The position numbers and the translations under genes were made by a program. Positions 55,114 to 64,000 of a DNA stretch of 64,000 bases are shown here, piece by piece. The DNA comes from CAVQBP01 sp963710745. GTDB lineage: Bacteria; Bacteroidota; Ignavibacteria; Ignavibacteriales; Ignavibacteriaceae. The stretch covers positions 1,054,001 to 1,118,000 of the forward strand of contig CAVQBP010000024.1 of the NCBI GenBank assembly GCA_963710745.1, given 5' to 3'. A model generated the notes under the pieces. That model saw only the letters and a program-made list of their open reading frames with translations. It was not told where the DNA came from and searched no databases. The first letter of the stretch is position 1. Every line of letters starts with the position of its first letter.

Positions 55114-58100
55114 ATGTTTAAATCTATCCTGTTTTTAATTTTTATTTTGGGGACTTTAAATTTATTCGGTCAGAATGATCCGCTTAAATGGAGTGCCCCT
55201 ATAAAGGGGAATTCTAATAACATTTTTCTTATATGGTGTCAAAATTCTAACAACAGTACTGCGAGTTATCAAAAAGATTACAGTTATGTTCTGGGTAACG
55301 GCTTGCCGATAGATAAACGGTTTGTTAGCAGATCAAACCACTCTGATTCAATTGAAGTATACGGCAGTAAACAGATGGATGCCGCCGCAGGCTATTTTAA
55401 AAGCAGTGTCTTTGAAAATGTTGTAGCAGCATGGGAAGGTCCAAATCAAACTATACAGATTACAATCCCCCATTTTGATTCTACTAAAAACATGTGGTCT
55501 GAATCAAGCAGATTAACCGTTCAAGGTCCCCTAGCCAATTTGGCTGATGGATTACCATCAAGAATTTTTGTCAGAACCGGTGATTTCCTTGGAAACGGTA
55601 AAGATCAATTTGTGCTTGCATTCCAGGGGGCAGATTCTACTATTCATATTCAGATATATAATGTTGATAATAACCTGGAACCTCACCTGGTTGCCTCTGC
55701 TAACGATGAAAAATTAATTGGCAGCAACAGTGCGTTATCCCGTTTCTCTATATCCGCCGGCGATTTAAATGGAGACGGTAAAGATGAATTAATACTTAAT
55801 GGTTTTGAGCAGAATTTTTTAGGTTCAGGGTTATGGGATATATATTCACAAATATATGAGGTGGATAATAATAATATTATAGCTAAAGCACGTAAGGTTA
55901 TAATTAGCGAACCATATTATTCTGTTACCGGAATTAATTTCGCATCAACAGCGGGAAAATTTAAACTGGATGGGACAGACCAGATAGGATTTGCCTGTAA
56001 TTTAATCCAGGATAACAACGATAATCATACATTTTTATATATGCTTGAAGCAACGCATGATTTAAATTCATTGACCTACGATTCGTCCAAAGTTGTTTCG
56101 TTGCATTCCAGCAGCACTTTATCACAGGGTCTCAGTTTAACATCGGGAGACCTTAACAATGATGGAAGGGACGAACTCGTTTTTGCCTTGGGAGTAAATC
56201 TGCATGTATATTCATCCGATGATTCACTAAACCTGTTAAACCCGTTTAATTTAAATTTTTTCGGTTTCGTAAATCCCCTTACAACTGACCAGTCCAGCTA
56301 CGATTATTTAAAAATCGGGGATATAAATGAAGACGGTAAAAATGAAATTGTAGCGGCAGAGCAGTTTAACGATATTTCTACCGGAAATCATAATATTGAA
56401 TTGATTGCTTATACTTTATCCAAAGAACTTACATCTGATTCAACTGTTGCAGAAATAGTAGATGAAAGTGAATTTTATAATAATAACGATTATCATTATG
56501 CAATAGCTCTCGGAAATTTTGACGGCCATTCTTTTACTGTTGGACAGCCGAAGCATTTTTCGGTCAGCAATATAGTTCAGCCTCTGGTTATTCTTAATTC
56601 CCCTCCTATTCATTTTGATATACTGAACGGGATAAAATACGATCTGAATAATTGTTTTAACGGCCAAGACTGCACCTTTTATTCAACTTATCAGAAAACC
56701 AGCTCACACTCGGTCGAAGTATCTTCCCAGATCCATAATTCATATGGAGTGGGTGCAGGGATAGATGCTGAAGGGCAGATAAGCTATGCACCCGAAGGAA
56801 TTGGAGTAAGCACGAATTACACATTTCTCCTCGAATCAAAATTGGGTGAGGATTATACAAATAGTTCTACCAACAGCAAAACTGTTACAATTAGTGTGGG
56901 AGTTACAGCCGAAGAAGACGACCAGATTTATGCTACTATCTCATCATACGACCTATGGCAGTACCCGGTTTTCAACGGAACCGATCCTACACCATATAAT
57001 TATTTATTAATTATGGAACCAACCAGCATACATGGTCAATGGTTTCCCAGTAAAAGCTATAGTGTAAATGATTATATACCAAATCACGAAATTGGGAATG
57101 TTCTTTCATATGCTGAATATGACAGTTTAAATAATAATCCCGATATTGTTCAGAATATTCAGCCTGTTTACCAGGCTCCCAGTTTCACTGTTGGTGCATC
57201 AGGCGGATCTGACTGGGGATTGACTTTTTCTGATTTTTCAAAATATGAAGCGGATACAGCATGGACGATAGGGTTTAATTTTAAATCGAACAACGGTCTG
57301 TTACTGGCAGAAGCTAATTATGAAAATTCAAATATAAGCACTCAGGCAGAAACAATATCCAGCGGAATTGATCTTCATTCCTATCTTGGAAAACTCGTTG
57401 ACAGCCTGGGCGGAGAAGCAAGCTATTCGGTAACACCTTATGCATACCGTTCAAAAAACGGAGCACTTGTTATAAACTATGCCGTAAATCCCGATTTAGC
57501 TGAACCCGGATATCCATCAACATGGTGGCAGCAGAAATACGGGACTCATCCTGATCCCACCTTTATCCTGCCCTGGTTTTATGATCCTGAAAAAGGATTT
57601 CTGCTTAGTGAAAATGTAAAGCGATTCCAGACCCATGATATATTTTTCGATCCGGCTAACCCTAAAACAGGCGACACGCTTTCCATTACTGCAAGAATAA
57701 GAAATTTTAGTTTAATACCTACTGCCGGACCAGTTACTGTGAGGTTTTATGTTGGCGATCCCGATTCCGGCGGAACTCTTATAACAGGCATTAACGGTGA
57801 TGATTCAGCAGCTACCGGGACTTATATCAAAGCACGCGGCTGGGCCGATGCTGCAATTAAATGGATTGTTCCGGGCGGACTGCCAATGTATCCCGCTATT
57901 TATGCCGTAATCGATCCGGGAAATCAAATCATGGAAATACATGAAAATAATAATAAAGGTTTTAATGTCCTCGGCTCTCAGCTTATTACCGATGTAGCCG
58001 ATCATAAATCAATTAGTTCTATACCAAATTCACCTGCCCTTTATCAGTCATATCCAAATCCGTTCAATCCTACTACACATATTGAGTATTCCATACCGCA

Positions 58101-58290
58101 AAAAGTTATGGTTACATTAAATGTATTTAATATATTGGGGCAAAAAGTAGAGACTCTTGTATCGGGAGTTGAGGCTCCCGGTAAACATAATATAACATTC
58201 GACGGAAGCAGATATGCCAGCGGTGTATATATTTACCGTCTGCAGGCGGGTAGTTATTCCTTTACTAAAAAGATGGTGCTGCTGAAATAA
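55114..58290 (+). CDS. large T9SS-secreted protein with FG-GAP repeats and CARDB-like domain
   Basis: 1058 residues. Signal peptide ending in LFGQ. FG-GAP/VCBS-type repeats with calcium-loop motifs lie at ~150-430: GDLNGDGKDELILNG, GDLNNDGRDELVFALG and GDINEDGKNEIVAA. A Ser/Thr-rich amphipathic beta region is at ~525-625, containing HSVEVSSQIHNSYGVGAG and KTVTISVGVTAEEDDQIYA, reminiscent of an aerolysin-type insertion segment (impression only). A CARDB-like domain (DTLSITARIRNFSLIPTAG...HENNN) precedes the Por sorting tail LYQSYPNPFNPTTHIEYSIP...GVYIYRLQAG. Secreted and attached or released at the surface. Adhesin, enzyme carrier or toxin are all possible. Confidence 0.85.
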   Translation: MFKSILFLIFILGTLNLFGQNDPLKWSAPIKGNSNNIFLIWCQNSNNSTASYQKDYSYVLGNGLPIDKRFVSRSNHSDSIEVYGSKQMDAAAGYFKSSVFENVVAAWEGPNQTIQITIPHFDSTKNMWSESSRLTVQGPLANLADGLPSRIFVRTGDFLGNGKDQFVLAFQGADSTIHIQIYNVDNNLEPHLVASANDEKLIGSNSALSRFSISAGDLNGDGKDELILNGFEQNFLGSGLWDIYSQIYEVDNNNIIAKARKVIISEPYYSVTGINFASTAGKFKLDGTDQIGFACNLIQDNNDNHTFLYMLEATHDLNSLTYDSSKVVSLHSSSTLSQGLSLTSGDLNNDGRDELVFALGVNLHVYSSDDSLNLLNPFNLNFFGFVNPLTTDQSSYDYLKIGDINEDGKNEIVAAEQFNDISTGNHNIELIAYTLSKELTSDSTVAEIVDESEFYNNNDYHYAIALGNFDGHSFTVGQPKHFSVSNIVQPLVILNSPPIHFDILNGIKYDLNNCFNGQDCTFYSTYQKTSSHSVEVSSQIHNSYGVGAGIDAEGQISYAPEGIGVSTNYTFLLESKLGEDYTNSSTNSKTVTISVGVTAEEDDQIYATISSYDLWQYPVFNGTDPTPYNYLLIMEPTSIHGQWFPSKSYSVNDYIPNHEIGNVLSYAEYDSLNNNPDIVQNIQPVYQAPSFTVGASGGSDWGLTFSDFSKYEADTAWTIGFNFKSNNGLLLAEANYENSNISTQAETISSGIDLHSYLGKLVDSLGGEASYSVTPYAYRSKNGALVINYAVNPDLAEPGYPSTWWQQKYGTHPDPTFILPWFYDPEKGFLLSENVKRFQTHDIFFDPANPKTGDTLSITARIRNFSLIPTAGPVTVRFYVGDPDSGGTLITGINGDDSAATGTYIKARGWADAAIKWIVPGGLPMYPAIYAVIDPGNQIMEIHENNNKGFNVLGSQLITDVADHKSISSIPNSPALYQSYPNPFNPTTHIEYSIPQKVMVTLNVFNILGQKVETLVSGVEAPGKHNITFDGSRYASGVYIYRLQAGSYSFTKKMVLLK

Positions 58291-58456
58291 CGACCCGAGA
58301 AATATCATATCCAATTCTTTATCTCTTACAGCAAAGATAACCATGCCTGTGCTGTATTTTTCAATCATGTTTAATTCATGGAAGAAGAGAAGAGACAATT
58401 AATTTTTCCTGAAGATTTATTAATTATTCTTTTTTAATACAAAATTAGTTAGATTA

Positions 58457-58588
58457 ATGGTAATTAAAATCTATCCATTCCTCAAAGTGAATTCTATTAC
58501 TGGAACTAAAAATGAGATATTAGAATTATTTTCGGAATTTCCCTTAAATCCTGCAATTATAAATATTTTATCATTTCAAATAGAATAG
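58457..58588 (+). CDS. possible 43-residue protein before the STAS gene
   Basis: Short frame MVIKIYPFLKVNSITGTKNE continuing to a stop at 58588, four bp before the STAS gene. Composition is plausible but there is no SD and no known motif. It fills a 302-bp gap (58291-58592) that otherwise holds nothing I can name. Treat as tentative. Confidence 0.25.
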   Translation: MVIKIYPFLKVNSITGTKNEILELFSEFPLNPAIINILSFQIE

Positions 58589-58592
58589 TTTT

Positions 58593-58877
58593 ATGTTTGA
58601 TGTAAAAATGCAGAATGATGATGAGGTTCTGCTTTCCGGCCGTTTTGATGCATCACAGCAGGAAAAAGTTGATAATATTCTTAACCAGATAAATAAAAAT
58701 TGTACCATAAATTTTAAAGACCTGCAATATATTTCCAGTGCAGGGCTCGGTTCATTATTGAAAGCACATGTCAGGTTAGCCGGTTCAGGCTTTTCAATAA
58801 AATTAATAAATATGAACAGTCATATCAGGGAAGTATTTAAATATTCCGGTTTAGATAAAGTGTTTAAAATAGATTAA
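58593..58877 (+). CDS. STAS-domain protein
   Basis: 94 residues, an STAS fold close to the anti-sigma antagonist group. The conserved segment reads LQYISSAGLGSLLKAHVRLA, with Ser-Ser-Ala-Gly at the usual phosphoserine site. It is shorter than the STAS at 45762. It precedes an ECF sigma factor gene by 54 bp, so it probably helps regulate that sigma or its anti-sigma (inference). Confidence 0.85.
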   Translation: MFDVKMQNDDEVLLSGRFDASQQEKVDNILNQINKNCTINFKDLQYISSAGLGSLLKAHVRLAGSGFSIKLINMNSHIREVFKYSGLDKVFKID

Positions 58878-58931
58878 TTAAAAATTTTTCCCTTTTCATA
58901 CCAACTTTTCTTCTTGTCGGTTGTATTTAAG

Positions 58932-59477
58932 ATGGAGAATGAGGATAATAATCTGGTCAACAGATGCTTAAACGGTGACGTAGAAGCATATTCGGCATTA
59001 GTTGAGAAATATCAAAAAATTATTTTCAGACTCGCCCGTAAGATTCTCAAAAATTATGATGATGCTGAAGAAATTACTCAGACTGTGTTTGTAAAAGCAT
59101 ATGAAAATCTGAATAAATATAATCCAAAGTATAAATTCTTCAGCTGGCTTTACAGGATAACAATTAATGAAACATTAAATTTTTCAAAGAAGAAAAGCTA
59201 CTCCGAAGAAATTAATGATAATATTTATAACATTGAAGATAATCCCGGTGAAGCATTTGACCGGAATGATTTAGGTGAAAAAATTCAGGATGCCTTAATG
59301 GAGCTCGACATGCTTTACAGGCTTCCGGTGGTTCTTAAGCATTTTCTTAATTATTCATACAAAGAATTAGGTGACTTGCTTGGTATCCCTGAGAAAACAG
59401 TAAAATCAAGACTCTTTACCGGAAGACAGTTATTAAAAGATATATTAATTAAAAAGAGTGTATTTGAAGATGATTGA
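58932..59477 (+). CDS. ECF-type RNA polymerase sigma factor
   Basis: 181 residues from ATG 58932; TTG at 58914 would add six. Region 2 is AYSALVEKYQKIIFRLARKI with DDAEEITQTVFVKAYENLNKY, and FFSWLYRITINETLNFSKKK follows. Region 4 is VVLKHFLNYSYKELGDLLGI with PEKTVKSRLFTGRQLLKD. Length and absence of region 3 fit the RpoE-like ECF group. It overlaps the downstream anti-sigma gene by 8 bp, a usual arrangement. Confidence 0.94.
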   Translation: MENEDNNLVNRCLNGDVEAYSALVEKYQKIIFRLARKILKNYDDAEEITQTVFVKAYENLNKYNPKYKFFSWLYRITINETLNFSKKKSYSEEINDNIYNIEDNPGEAFDRNDLGEKIQDALMELDMLYRLPVVLKHFLNYSYKELGDLLGIPEKTVKSRLFTGRQLLKDILIKKSVFEDD

Positions 59478-60228
59478 AGAAAAATATATAGAATTGATAA
59501 ATAAAGATATTGATAAGGAAATAACTCAAAAAGAAAAAACCTTGCTTGAATTATACCTGAAGTCTAATCCCGAAGCTCAAAACCTGTATGATGAATATGT
59601 AAAATCCGAAAATTTACTTGAGAAACTTCCGGATAATGATCCTTCTGTAAACCTGAAAATACAGATTTTAAACTCTATTGATAAAAACAAATATTCCCGC
59701 GTTAAAAAGAACTCCCTGTTTAGAATTTTTATTCACCGGACTATCTTTCAAACCAGGTACAAAATTGCCTTCACATTTACCCTGGGATTACTGGCAGGTC
59801 TTTTAATTTATTCGCTTCTTTTTAATAACCAGACGACAAAACATAATAATATTTATGGTACAATTGGTATTAATTCCGAAGTAATAAAGTCCATCCCTGT
59901 TGAAGCTTCAAATATTGGGGGAAAATTGGATATAAAATGGATAAATAATAACCTAGGACTGGATTTTTCACTAAATTCCCCTGAACAATATAATCTTGCT
60001 CTTAAATTCAATCCCGATAAAACTAAATTTGATAATATTTCATTTTACGGTAAAAATAAAATAAAATTAGATTCTGAAGAAAATATTCTTAAGATATCGG
60101 AATCAGGAAATCACAATTACATGCTGTTATTTTCTCTGAAGGCAGAAATGACGGTAAATTTTAATCTTCAGATTTCCCGTGGCGGAAATATAATATTTGA
60201 AAAAGAAATAGTAGTAATTAATAAATAA
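59470..60228 (+). CDS. membrane-anchored anti-sigma factor
   Basis: 252 residues. The cytoplasmic N-terminal part (MIEEKYIELINKDIDKEITQ) has the helical layout of ECF anti-sigma domains but lacks a clear zinc His-x3-Cys-x2-Cys. One membrane helix (~98-118, IAFTFTLGLLAGLLIYSLLF) follows. The outer ~130 residues start YGTIGINSEVIKSIPVEASN and are beta-rich. It overlaps the sigma gene by 8 bp. It likely holds the sigma factor at the membrane until cleaved or released. The GTIG just outside the helix recurs in the next gene. Confidence 0.8.
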   Translation: MIEEKYIELINKDIDKEITQKEKTLLELYLKSNPEAQNLYDEYVKSENLLEKLPDNDPSVNLKIQILNSIDKNKYSRVKKNSLFRIFIHRTIFQTRYKIAFTFTLGLLAGLLIYSLLFNNQTTKHNNIYGTIGINSEVIKSIPVEASNIGGKLDIKWINNNLGLDFSLNSPEQYNLALKFNPDKTKFDNISFYGKNKIKLDSEENILKISESGNHNYMLLFSLKAEMTVNFNLQISRGGNIIFEKEIVVINK

Positions 60229-60313
60229 AAATATTAATATTTTTACCAACATTTATTCTTCTGTATTGTAATTATAGTAAAAGAAAATAGTAATTTTAAA
60301 TATAGGAGGTGTT

Positions 60314-61234
60314 ATGTCAGCAAATTCTAACAAAAAAGCAAATTCCCGGCGAGGAATATTCATTGGTGGGGCTTCTGTAATAGTAATTCTTGCTCTTTAT
60401 TTAACATTATTTTACCCCTGGCCTGCACAGAATACAAATGTATCTGGTACAATCGGCGGTGTAGAAAAAGTTAAAAAATATCAGAAGGAGCAGATATCTT
60501 CCAGTGATGTAGCTGTAAAGGAAGGCGATATCCAGCAGCTGCTTCAGAATGATAAAATACAAAAACTCATAAATGATCCCAGTTTCCGTACCGCAGCTGA
60601 TAATGAAGCATTTAGAAATGAATTCAACCGGAATCCTGCATTCCGGAATGCCCTGCGTACCGCAGTATTTAGAACAACTATCGCAAACAGAAATTTCGCT
60701 GATGGGTTAAGAAATGAAAGTTTCAGAAATATTGTAGAAAGCGGTGTATTCAGCAGAATAATTTCTGATAGTAAGATGGTCGAAGCTTTAAAGAATGAAG
60801 CCTTAAGAAATGAATTGGCCGGCCGGAATTACAGGACAGCATTAAACCGGAATGAAGCTTTAAGACAAATTGCATCGGATGCTTTCTTTACTGAAGCAAT
60901 GAAAGATGCTTCATTCAGACAAATTTTTACCGGTGATGTAATGAGAAATATAATAAGTGATGCTGACTTTACTATGGCATTCAGAACCGAAGCCTGCAGA
61001 AATGTTTACCGGAATGCAGCTTTTACAGAAGCACTCAGACAGGAGTCTTTTAGAAATGCTGTTGAAAATGCCGGCTTTACAGAAGCACTCAGAAATGAAG
61101 CATTAAAGAATTACTGGGATGATGCCGGATTCAGAACCGAAGTATTCAGAACTGAGGCAGATAGAAATATTGAAGCTCAAAAAAACATGGAAGCTCAAAG
61201 GAATTCTGAGGCTCAAAGAAACAGTCAAAAGTAG
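60314..61234 (+). CDS. membrane-anchored protein of tandem FRN-type repeats
   Basis: 306 residues. A basic N terminus (NKKANSRRG) and one membrane helix (~14-35, GIFIGGASVIVILALYLTLF) are followed by TNVSGTIGGVEKVKKYQ. From about residue 85 to 285 it is made of roughly 20 short units of 8-10 residues of the form F/L-R-N/T-x-A/L, such as NEAFRNEF, NPAFRNAL, ESFRNIVE and ESFRNAVE, suggesting a helical solenoid. The tail has three EAQ(K/R)N units (~287-306). SD AGGAGG before ATG. No family known to me. It follows the sigma/anti-sigma pair by 85 bp and ends at a strong terminator. Confidence 0.85.
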   Translation: MSANSNKKANSRRGIFIGGASVIVILALYLTLFYPWPAQNTNVSGTIGGVEKVKKYQKEQISSSDVAVKEGDIQQLLQNDKIQKLINDPSFRTAADNEAFRNEFNRNPAFRNALRTAVFRTTIANRNFADGLRNESFRNIVESGVFSRIISDSKMVEALKNEALRNELAGRNYRTALNRNEALRQIASDAFFTEAMKDASFRQIFTGDVMRNIISDADFTMAFRTEACRNVYRNAAFTEALRQESFRNAVENAGFTEALRNEALKNYWDDAGFRTEVFRTEADRNIEAQKNMEAQRNSEAQRNSQK

Positions 61235-61266
61235 TATATTAGGCAATTACATATTTTCTTAATATG

Positions 61267-61310
61267 AAGGAGAGTCTGTTGAAAAAAACAGCCTCTCCTT
61301 TTAATACTTT
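61267..61310. terminator. strong hairpin terminator after the FRN-repeat gene
   Basis: AAGGAGAG then CTGTT (61267-61280) pairs with AACAG then CTCTCCTT (61287-61300), with one mismatch and a 6-base A-rich loop. A T-rich tract ending in TTT follows at 61301-61310. It separates the sigma/anti-sigma/FRN-repeat unit from the metallopeptidase gene. Confidence 0.85.
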
Positions 61311-61326
61311 AAACCGAACCTGAATT

Positions 61327-64000
61327 ATGACGCACAATACCAGGGGCATTCGTAAAAGTACCCGTTTTTTTATTAAAATCATTTTATTCACTTTATTCTT
61401 TTTTCCTGCTAAAAGCTTCTCACAATTATATGAAGTTAATACCAGGGATATGAGATTAATCTACAACGGGGAAGCCAGTAAATACCTTGTCAATTACGTC
61501 GGCCAATGTTTTGAAAATGCATTGAAATTTAACAGTAAATTATATGATTACCACTCCGATGAAAAAACCACTGTTCTTATGTACGATTTAAATGATTTTG
61601 GAAATGCCGGTACGGGTACTATACCGCGTAATCATATAGTTCTTTCAATTGCACCTTTAAACTATGAATATGAAACTGCACCGGCTAACGAAAGATTTAA
61701 CACTACATTCAATCATGAGCTTGTACACCTGGTAACTCTAGACCAATCAACTACATCAGATGAATTCTTCCGGACAGTCTTCGGAGGCAAAGTCGGTGAA
61801 TCTTCAGATGATCCTTTGACTATCGGTTATGCTTTCCTGACAGATCCGAGAAGGAGCACACCCCGGTGGTGGAAAGAAGGTATTGCCGTTTTTCTTGAAA
61901 CATGGATGGCCGGAGGAATCGGAAGAGCCATGGGAGGTTACGATGAAATGGTGTTCAGAACTATGGTGCAGGAGAAAAAACCGGTTTATGACCTGTTAAG
62001 TCTTGAAACAGAAGGTACCCAAACGGATTTCCAGGTTGGTGCTAATTCCTATTTATACGGAACCAGGTTTATGAATTACCTTGCATTAAAGTACGGACCA
62101 GAGTTACTGATAAAATGGACTTCACGCCATGACGGAAGTGATGCATATTTCATTTCCGACTTTAACCGTATTTATCATCTCTCATTATCCGATGCATGGG
62201 AACAATGGATAAAATTTGAAAATAAATTCCAGGAAAAAAACCTGGCAAAACTCCGTTTAAATCCTATCACACAATACCGTACACTATCTGCCAAACCGCT
62301 CGGCGGATTATCAAGAGCATTTTATGATTCAGCTAATCATAAAATTTATTGTGCAATCGATTACCCTGGACAGGTTGCACAGATAGTTAAAGTGAATACA
62401 AGAACAGGAATGACTGACAAACTTCACGATGTAAAACGTGAAGCTTTATACTATGTAACATCGTTAGCTTATGATCCCGGTTCACAAACACTTTTTTATA
62501 CAACAGATAATAATGACTGGCGAAGCCTGTACTCACTTGATATTAAATCGGGGGATACGAAGCTGCTTTTAAAAGAACAAAGAATCGGGGATCTTGCTTT
62601 TAATATTATTGATAAATCTCTGTGGGGTATCAGACACTTCAACGGCCAGTCTACTATCGTAAGAATTCCTTATCCCTATACCGAATGGAACCAGATTTAT
62701 TCGTGGCCGTTCGGTCAGGATATGTATAATATTGATTTGTCTCATGATGGTAAAACTATTACCGGTGCATTAGCAGAAATTAATGGGCAGCAGTTATTAA
62801 TAAAGATGAATACAGATAGTCTGATGGAAGGTAATTACTCTTATGATACTTTATTCAATTTTGAAAATTCCATACCTGCAAATTTTATTTTTTCTAATGA
62901 TGATAAATATTTATATGGAACTTCTTACTATTCAGGAGTTTCAAATATCTACAGGTATGACTTCGGAAAAAAAGATATGAACATTATGAGTAACGCGGAA
63001 ACAGGATTCTTCAGACCTATTCCTGTTTCAAATGATTCTATACTTACTTTTATGTATACAAGCGAAGGTTTCCAGCCCATTATGATAGCAAATAAACCTG
63101 CAGAAAATGTAAATGCAATAGATTTATTAGGACAGCAGGTTGTTGAAAATCATCCGGTTGTTAAGGATTGGATTGCTCCGCCTCCCTCATCCATAAATAT
63201 TGATTCAATGGTTACAGACCGGGAGGATTATAGTGTATTCAATCATTTCGGTCTCTCTTCTTTCTATCCTATAGTGCAGGGATACAAATATTATTTTTCT
63301 TACGGACTGCGTTTTAATTTTTCTGATCCTATCGGGTTTCAAAATATAAATTTTTCAGCTTCATACAGTCCTTATAATCAGTTAGCTATGAATGAAAGGT
63401 GGCATTTTGATTTTGTTTATTCATATCTTAACTGGAAATTTGAATCAACATTAAACCGTACTAATTTTTACGATCTTTTCGGACCGACAAAAACAAGCAT
63501 GAAAGGTTATTCCCTTGGATTGAAATACCATAAATATATTATATATGATAAACCGCTGTTCATGGAATATTCGATTTATTCCAATTATTATGGAAACCTT
63601 GAACGGCTGCCATCTTATCAGAATGTTTCCGCTTCATTTGATAAATTATTTAACCTGGGCGCATCTTATAATTATAAATATGAAGCAGCTTCACTGGGAT
63701 CGGTTGATAAGGAAAAAGGATTTAACTGGCAGATAAGTCTTGATAACAACTATGCCCGAACAACAATCTATCCCCATATTCATAATGAATTTGACCTTGG
63801 TTTTGCGCTGCCGATAAATCATTCATCTGTCTGGCTGAGAAGCTCTGCCGGTTATGCTTACGGAAAAAGACTTGAACCTTTTGCAAATTTTTATTTCGGA
63901 GGATTCGGAAATAATTATGTCGATGACCAGGATGAAAAAAGATACAGGGAGTTTTATAGTTTTCCGGGGGTTGAGCTGGATGAAATTGCAGGAACTAATT
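61327..64000 (+). CDS. secreted HExxH metallopeptidase with propeller-like and barrel-like parts, 3'-truncated
   Basis: The frame is open from ATG 61327 to the window end (891 codons), so the gene continues. A signal peptide (IILFTLFFFPAKSFSQ) is followed by a gluzincin-like zinc domain: His130-Glu131-x2-His134 (NHELVHLVTL) and Glu184 in WWKEGIAVFLE, the usual third ligand 50 residues later. Residues ~320-600 are propeller-like strands (SLAYDPGSQTLFYTTDNNDW, ISLDGK-type turns). From ~640 onward the sequence looks like an outer-membrane beta barrel, with FGGFGNNYVD near the end as in surface antigens. This unusual combination suggests a surface-tethered protease. Confidence 0.8.
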   Translation, partial: MTHNTRGIRKSTRFFIKIILFTLFFFPAKSFSQLYEVNTRDMRLIYNGEASKYLVNYVGQCFENALKFNSKLYDYHSDEKTTVLMYDLNDFGNAGTGTIPRNHIVLSIAPLNYEYETAPANERFNTTFNHELVHLVTLDQSTTSDEFFRTVFGGKVGESSDDPLTIGYAFLTDPRRSTPRWWKEGIAVFLETWMAGGIGRAMGGYDEMVFRTMVQEKKPVYDLLSLETEGTQTDFQVGANSYLYGTRFMNYLALKYGPELLIKWTSRHDGSDAYFISDFNRIYHLSLSDAWEQWIKFENKFQEKNLAKLRLNPITQYRTLSAKPLGGLSRAFYDSANHKIYCAIDYPGQVAQIVKVNTRTGMTDKLHDVKREALYYVTSLAYDPGSQTLFYTTDNNDWRSLYSLDIKSGDTKLLLKEQRIGDLAFNIIDKSLWGIRHFNGQSTIVRIPYPYTEWNQIYSWPFGQDMYNIDLSHDGKTITGALAEINGQQLLIKMNTDSLMEGNYSYDTLFNFENSIPANFIFSNDDKYLYGTSYYSGVSNIYRYDFGKKDMNIMSNAETGFFRPIPVSNDSILTFMYTSEGFQPIMIANKPAENVNAIDLLGQQVVENHPVVKDWIAPPPSSINIDSMVTDREDYSVFNHFGLSSFYPIVQGYKYYFSYGLRFNFSDPIGFQNINFSASYSPYNQLAMNERWHFDFVYSYLNWKFESTLNRTNFYDLFGPTKTSMKGYSLGLKYHKYIIYDKPLFMEYSIYSNYYGNLERLPSYQNVSASFDKLFNLGASYNYKYEAASLGSVDKEKGFNWQISLDNNYARTTIYPHIHNEFDLGFALPINHSSVWLRSSAGYAYGKRLEPFANFYFGGFGNNYVDDQDEKRYREFYSFPGVELDEIAGTN

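Noticed and set aside
1..64000. CRISPR array, tRNA, rRNA, insertion sequence or phage genes
   Set aside because: No direct repeat array, no cloverleaf-like sequence, no rRNA-like stretch, no transposase, integrase or capsid motif found on reading.

Overview
The window is a low-GC (roughly one third G+C by eye) bacterial chromosome segment, gene-dense and with no rRNA, tRNA, insertion sequence or CRISPR array that I can see. Two proteins end in a type IX secretion (Por) tail of the YPNPFNP type. Together with large Ser/Thr kinases carrying TolB/PD40 propellers or TPRs and secreted proteins whose signal peptides end near a Gln, this points to the Bacteroidota/Chlorobiota side, most like Ignavibacteria. 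That placement is inference. Many genes have a clear purine-rich Shine-Dalgarno (SD) sequence, and I used these to choose starts.

Layout. 1-6.1 kb is housekeeping: the 3' end of queA, then ispD, plsY, gpsA, a decayed gene and recG. 6.3-10.1 kb is a tight operon of two D-Ala-D-Ala-ligase-like ATP-grasp enzymes, a GNAT acetyltransferase and a lysine 2,3-aminomutase with lysine-type substrate residues. It ends at a 12-bp hairpin and probably makes an unknown beta-lysine-containing product. 10.2-16.6 kb (minus strand) holds a thioredoxin-like protein, nadK and a surface-glycan cluster (GT2, GT9, methyltransferase, flippase, GT2). 16.8-20.4 kb (plus strand) continues the glycan theme with two GT4 enzymes and the initiating polyprenyl-phosphate sugar transferase.

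20.5-43.2 kb is a mixed region of small transcription units: VOC proteins, an alanine/sodium symporter, a cytochrome c, TPR lipoproteins, an M23 peptidase, a single-domain response regulator, a possible clostripain-like protease with a membrane partner, a flippase-like/radical SAM pair, an alpha/beta hydrolase, a metallophosphoesterase, an M13 peptidase, an ABC exporter and an acyl-ACP thioesterase.

43.3-61.3 kb is rich in signalling genes: a GAF-PP2C phosphatase, two STAS proteins, a penicillin-binding-like hydrolase, two large Ser/Thr kinases flanking a chimeric kinase/sigma-54-activator gene and two decayed kinase 5' ends, and an ECF sigma/anti-sigma pair followed by an unusual membrane-anchored FRN-repeat protein. 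A 1058-residue T9SS cargo lies among them. The window ends inside a large secreted HExxH metallopeptidase with a propeller-like middle and a beta-barrel-like end.

The most interesting parts are the ATP-grasp/GNAT/KamA operon, the kinase duplication-and-decay zone with its chimera, the sigma/anti-sigma/FRN-repeat module, and the clostripain-like pair.
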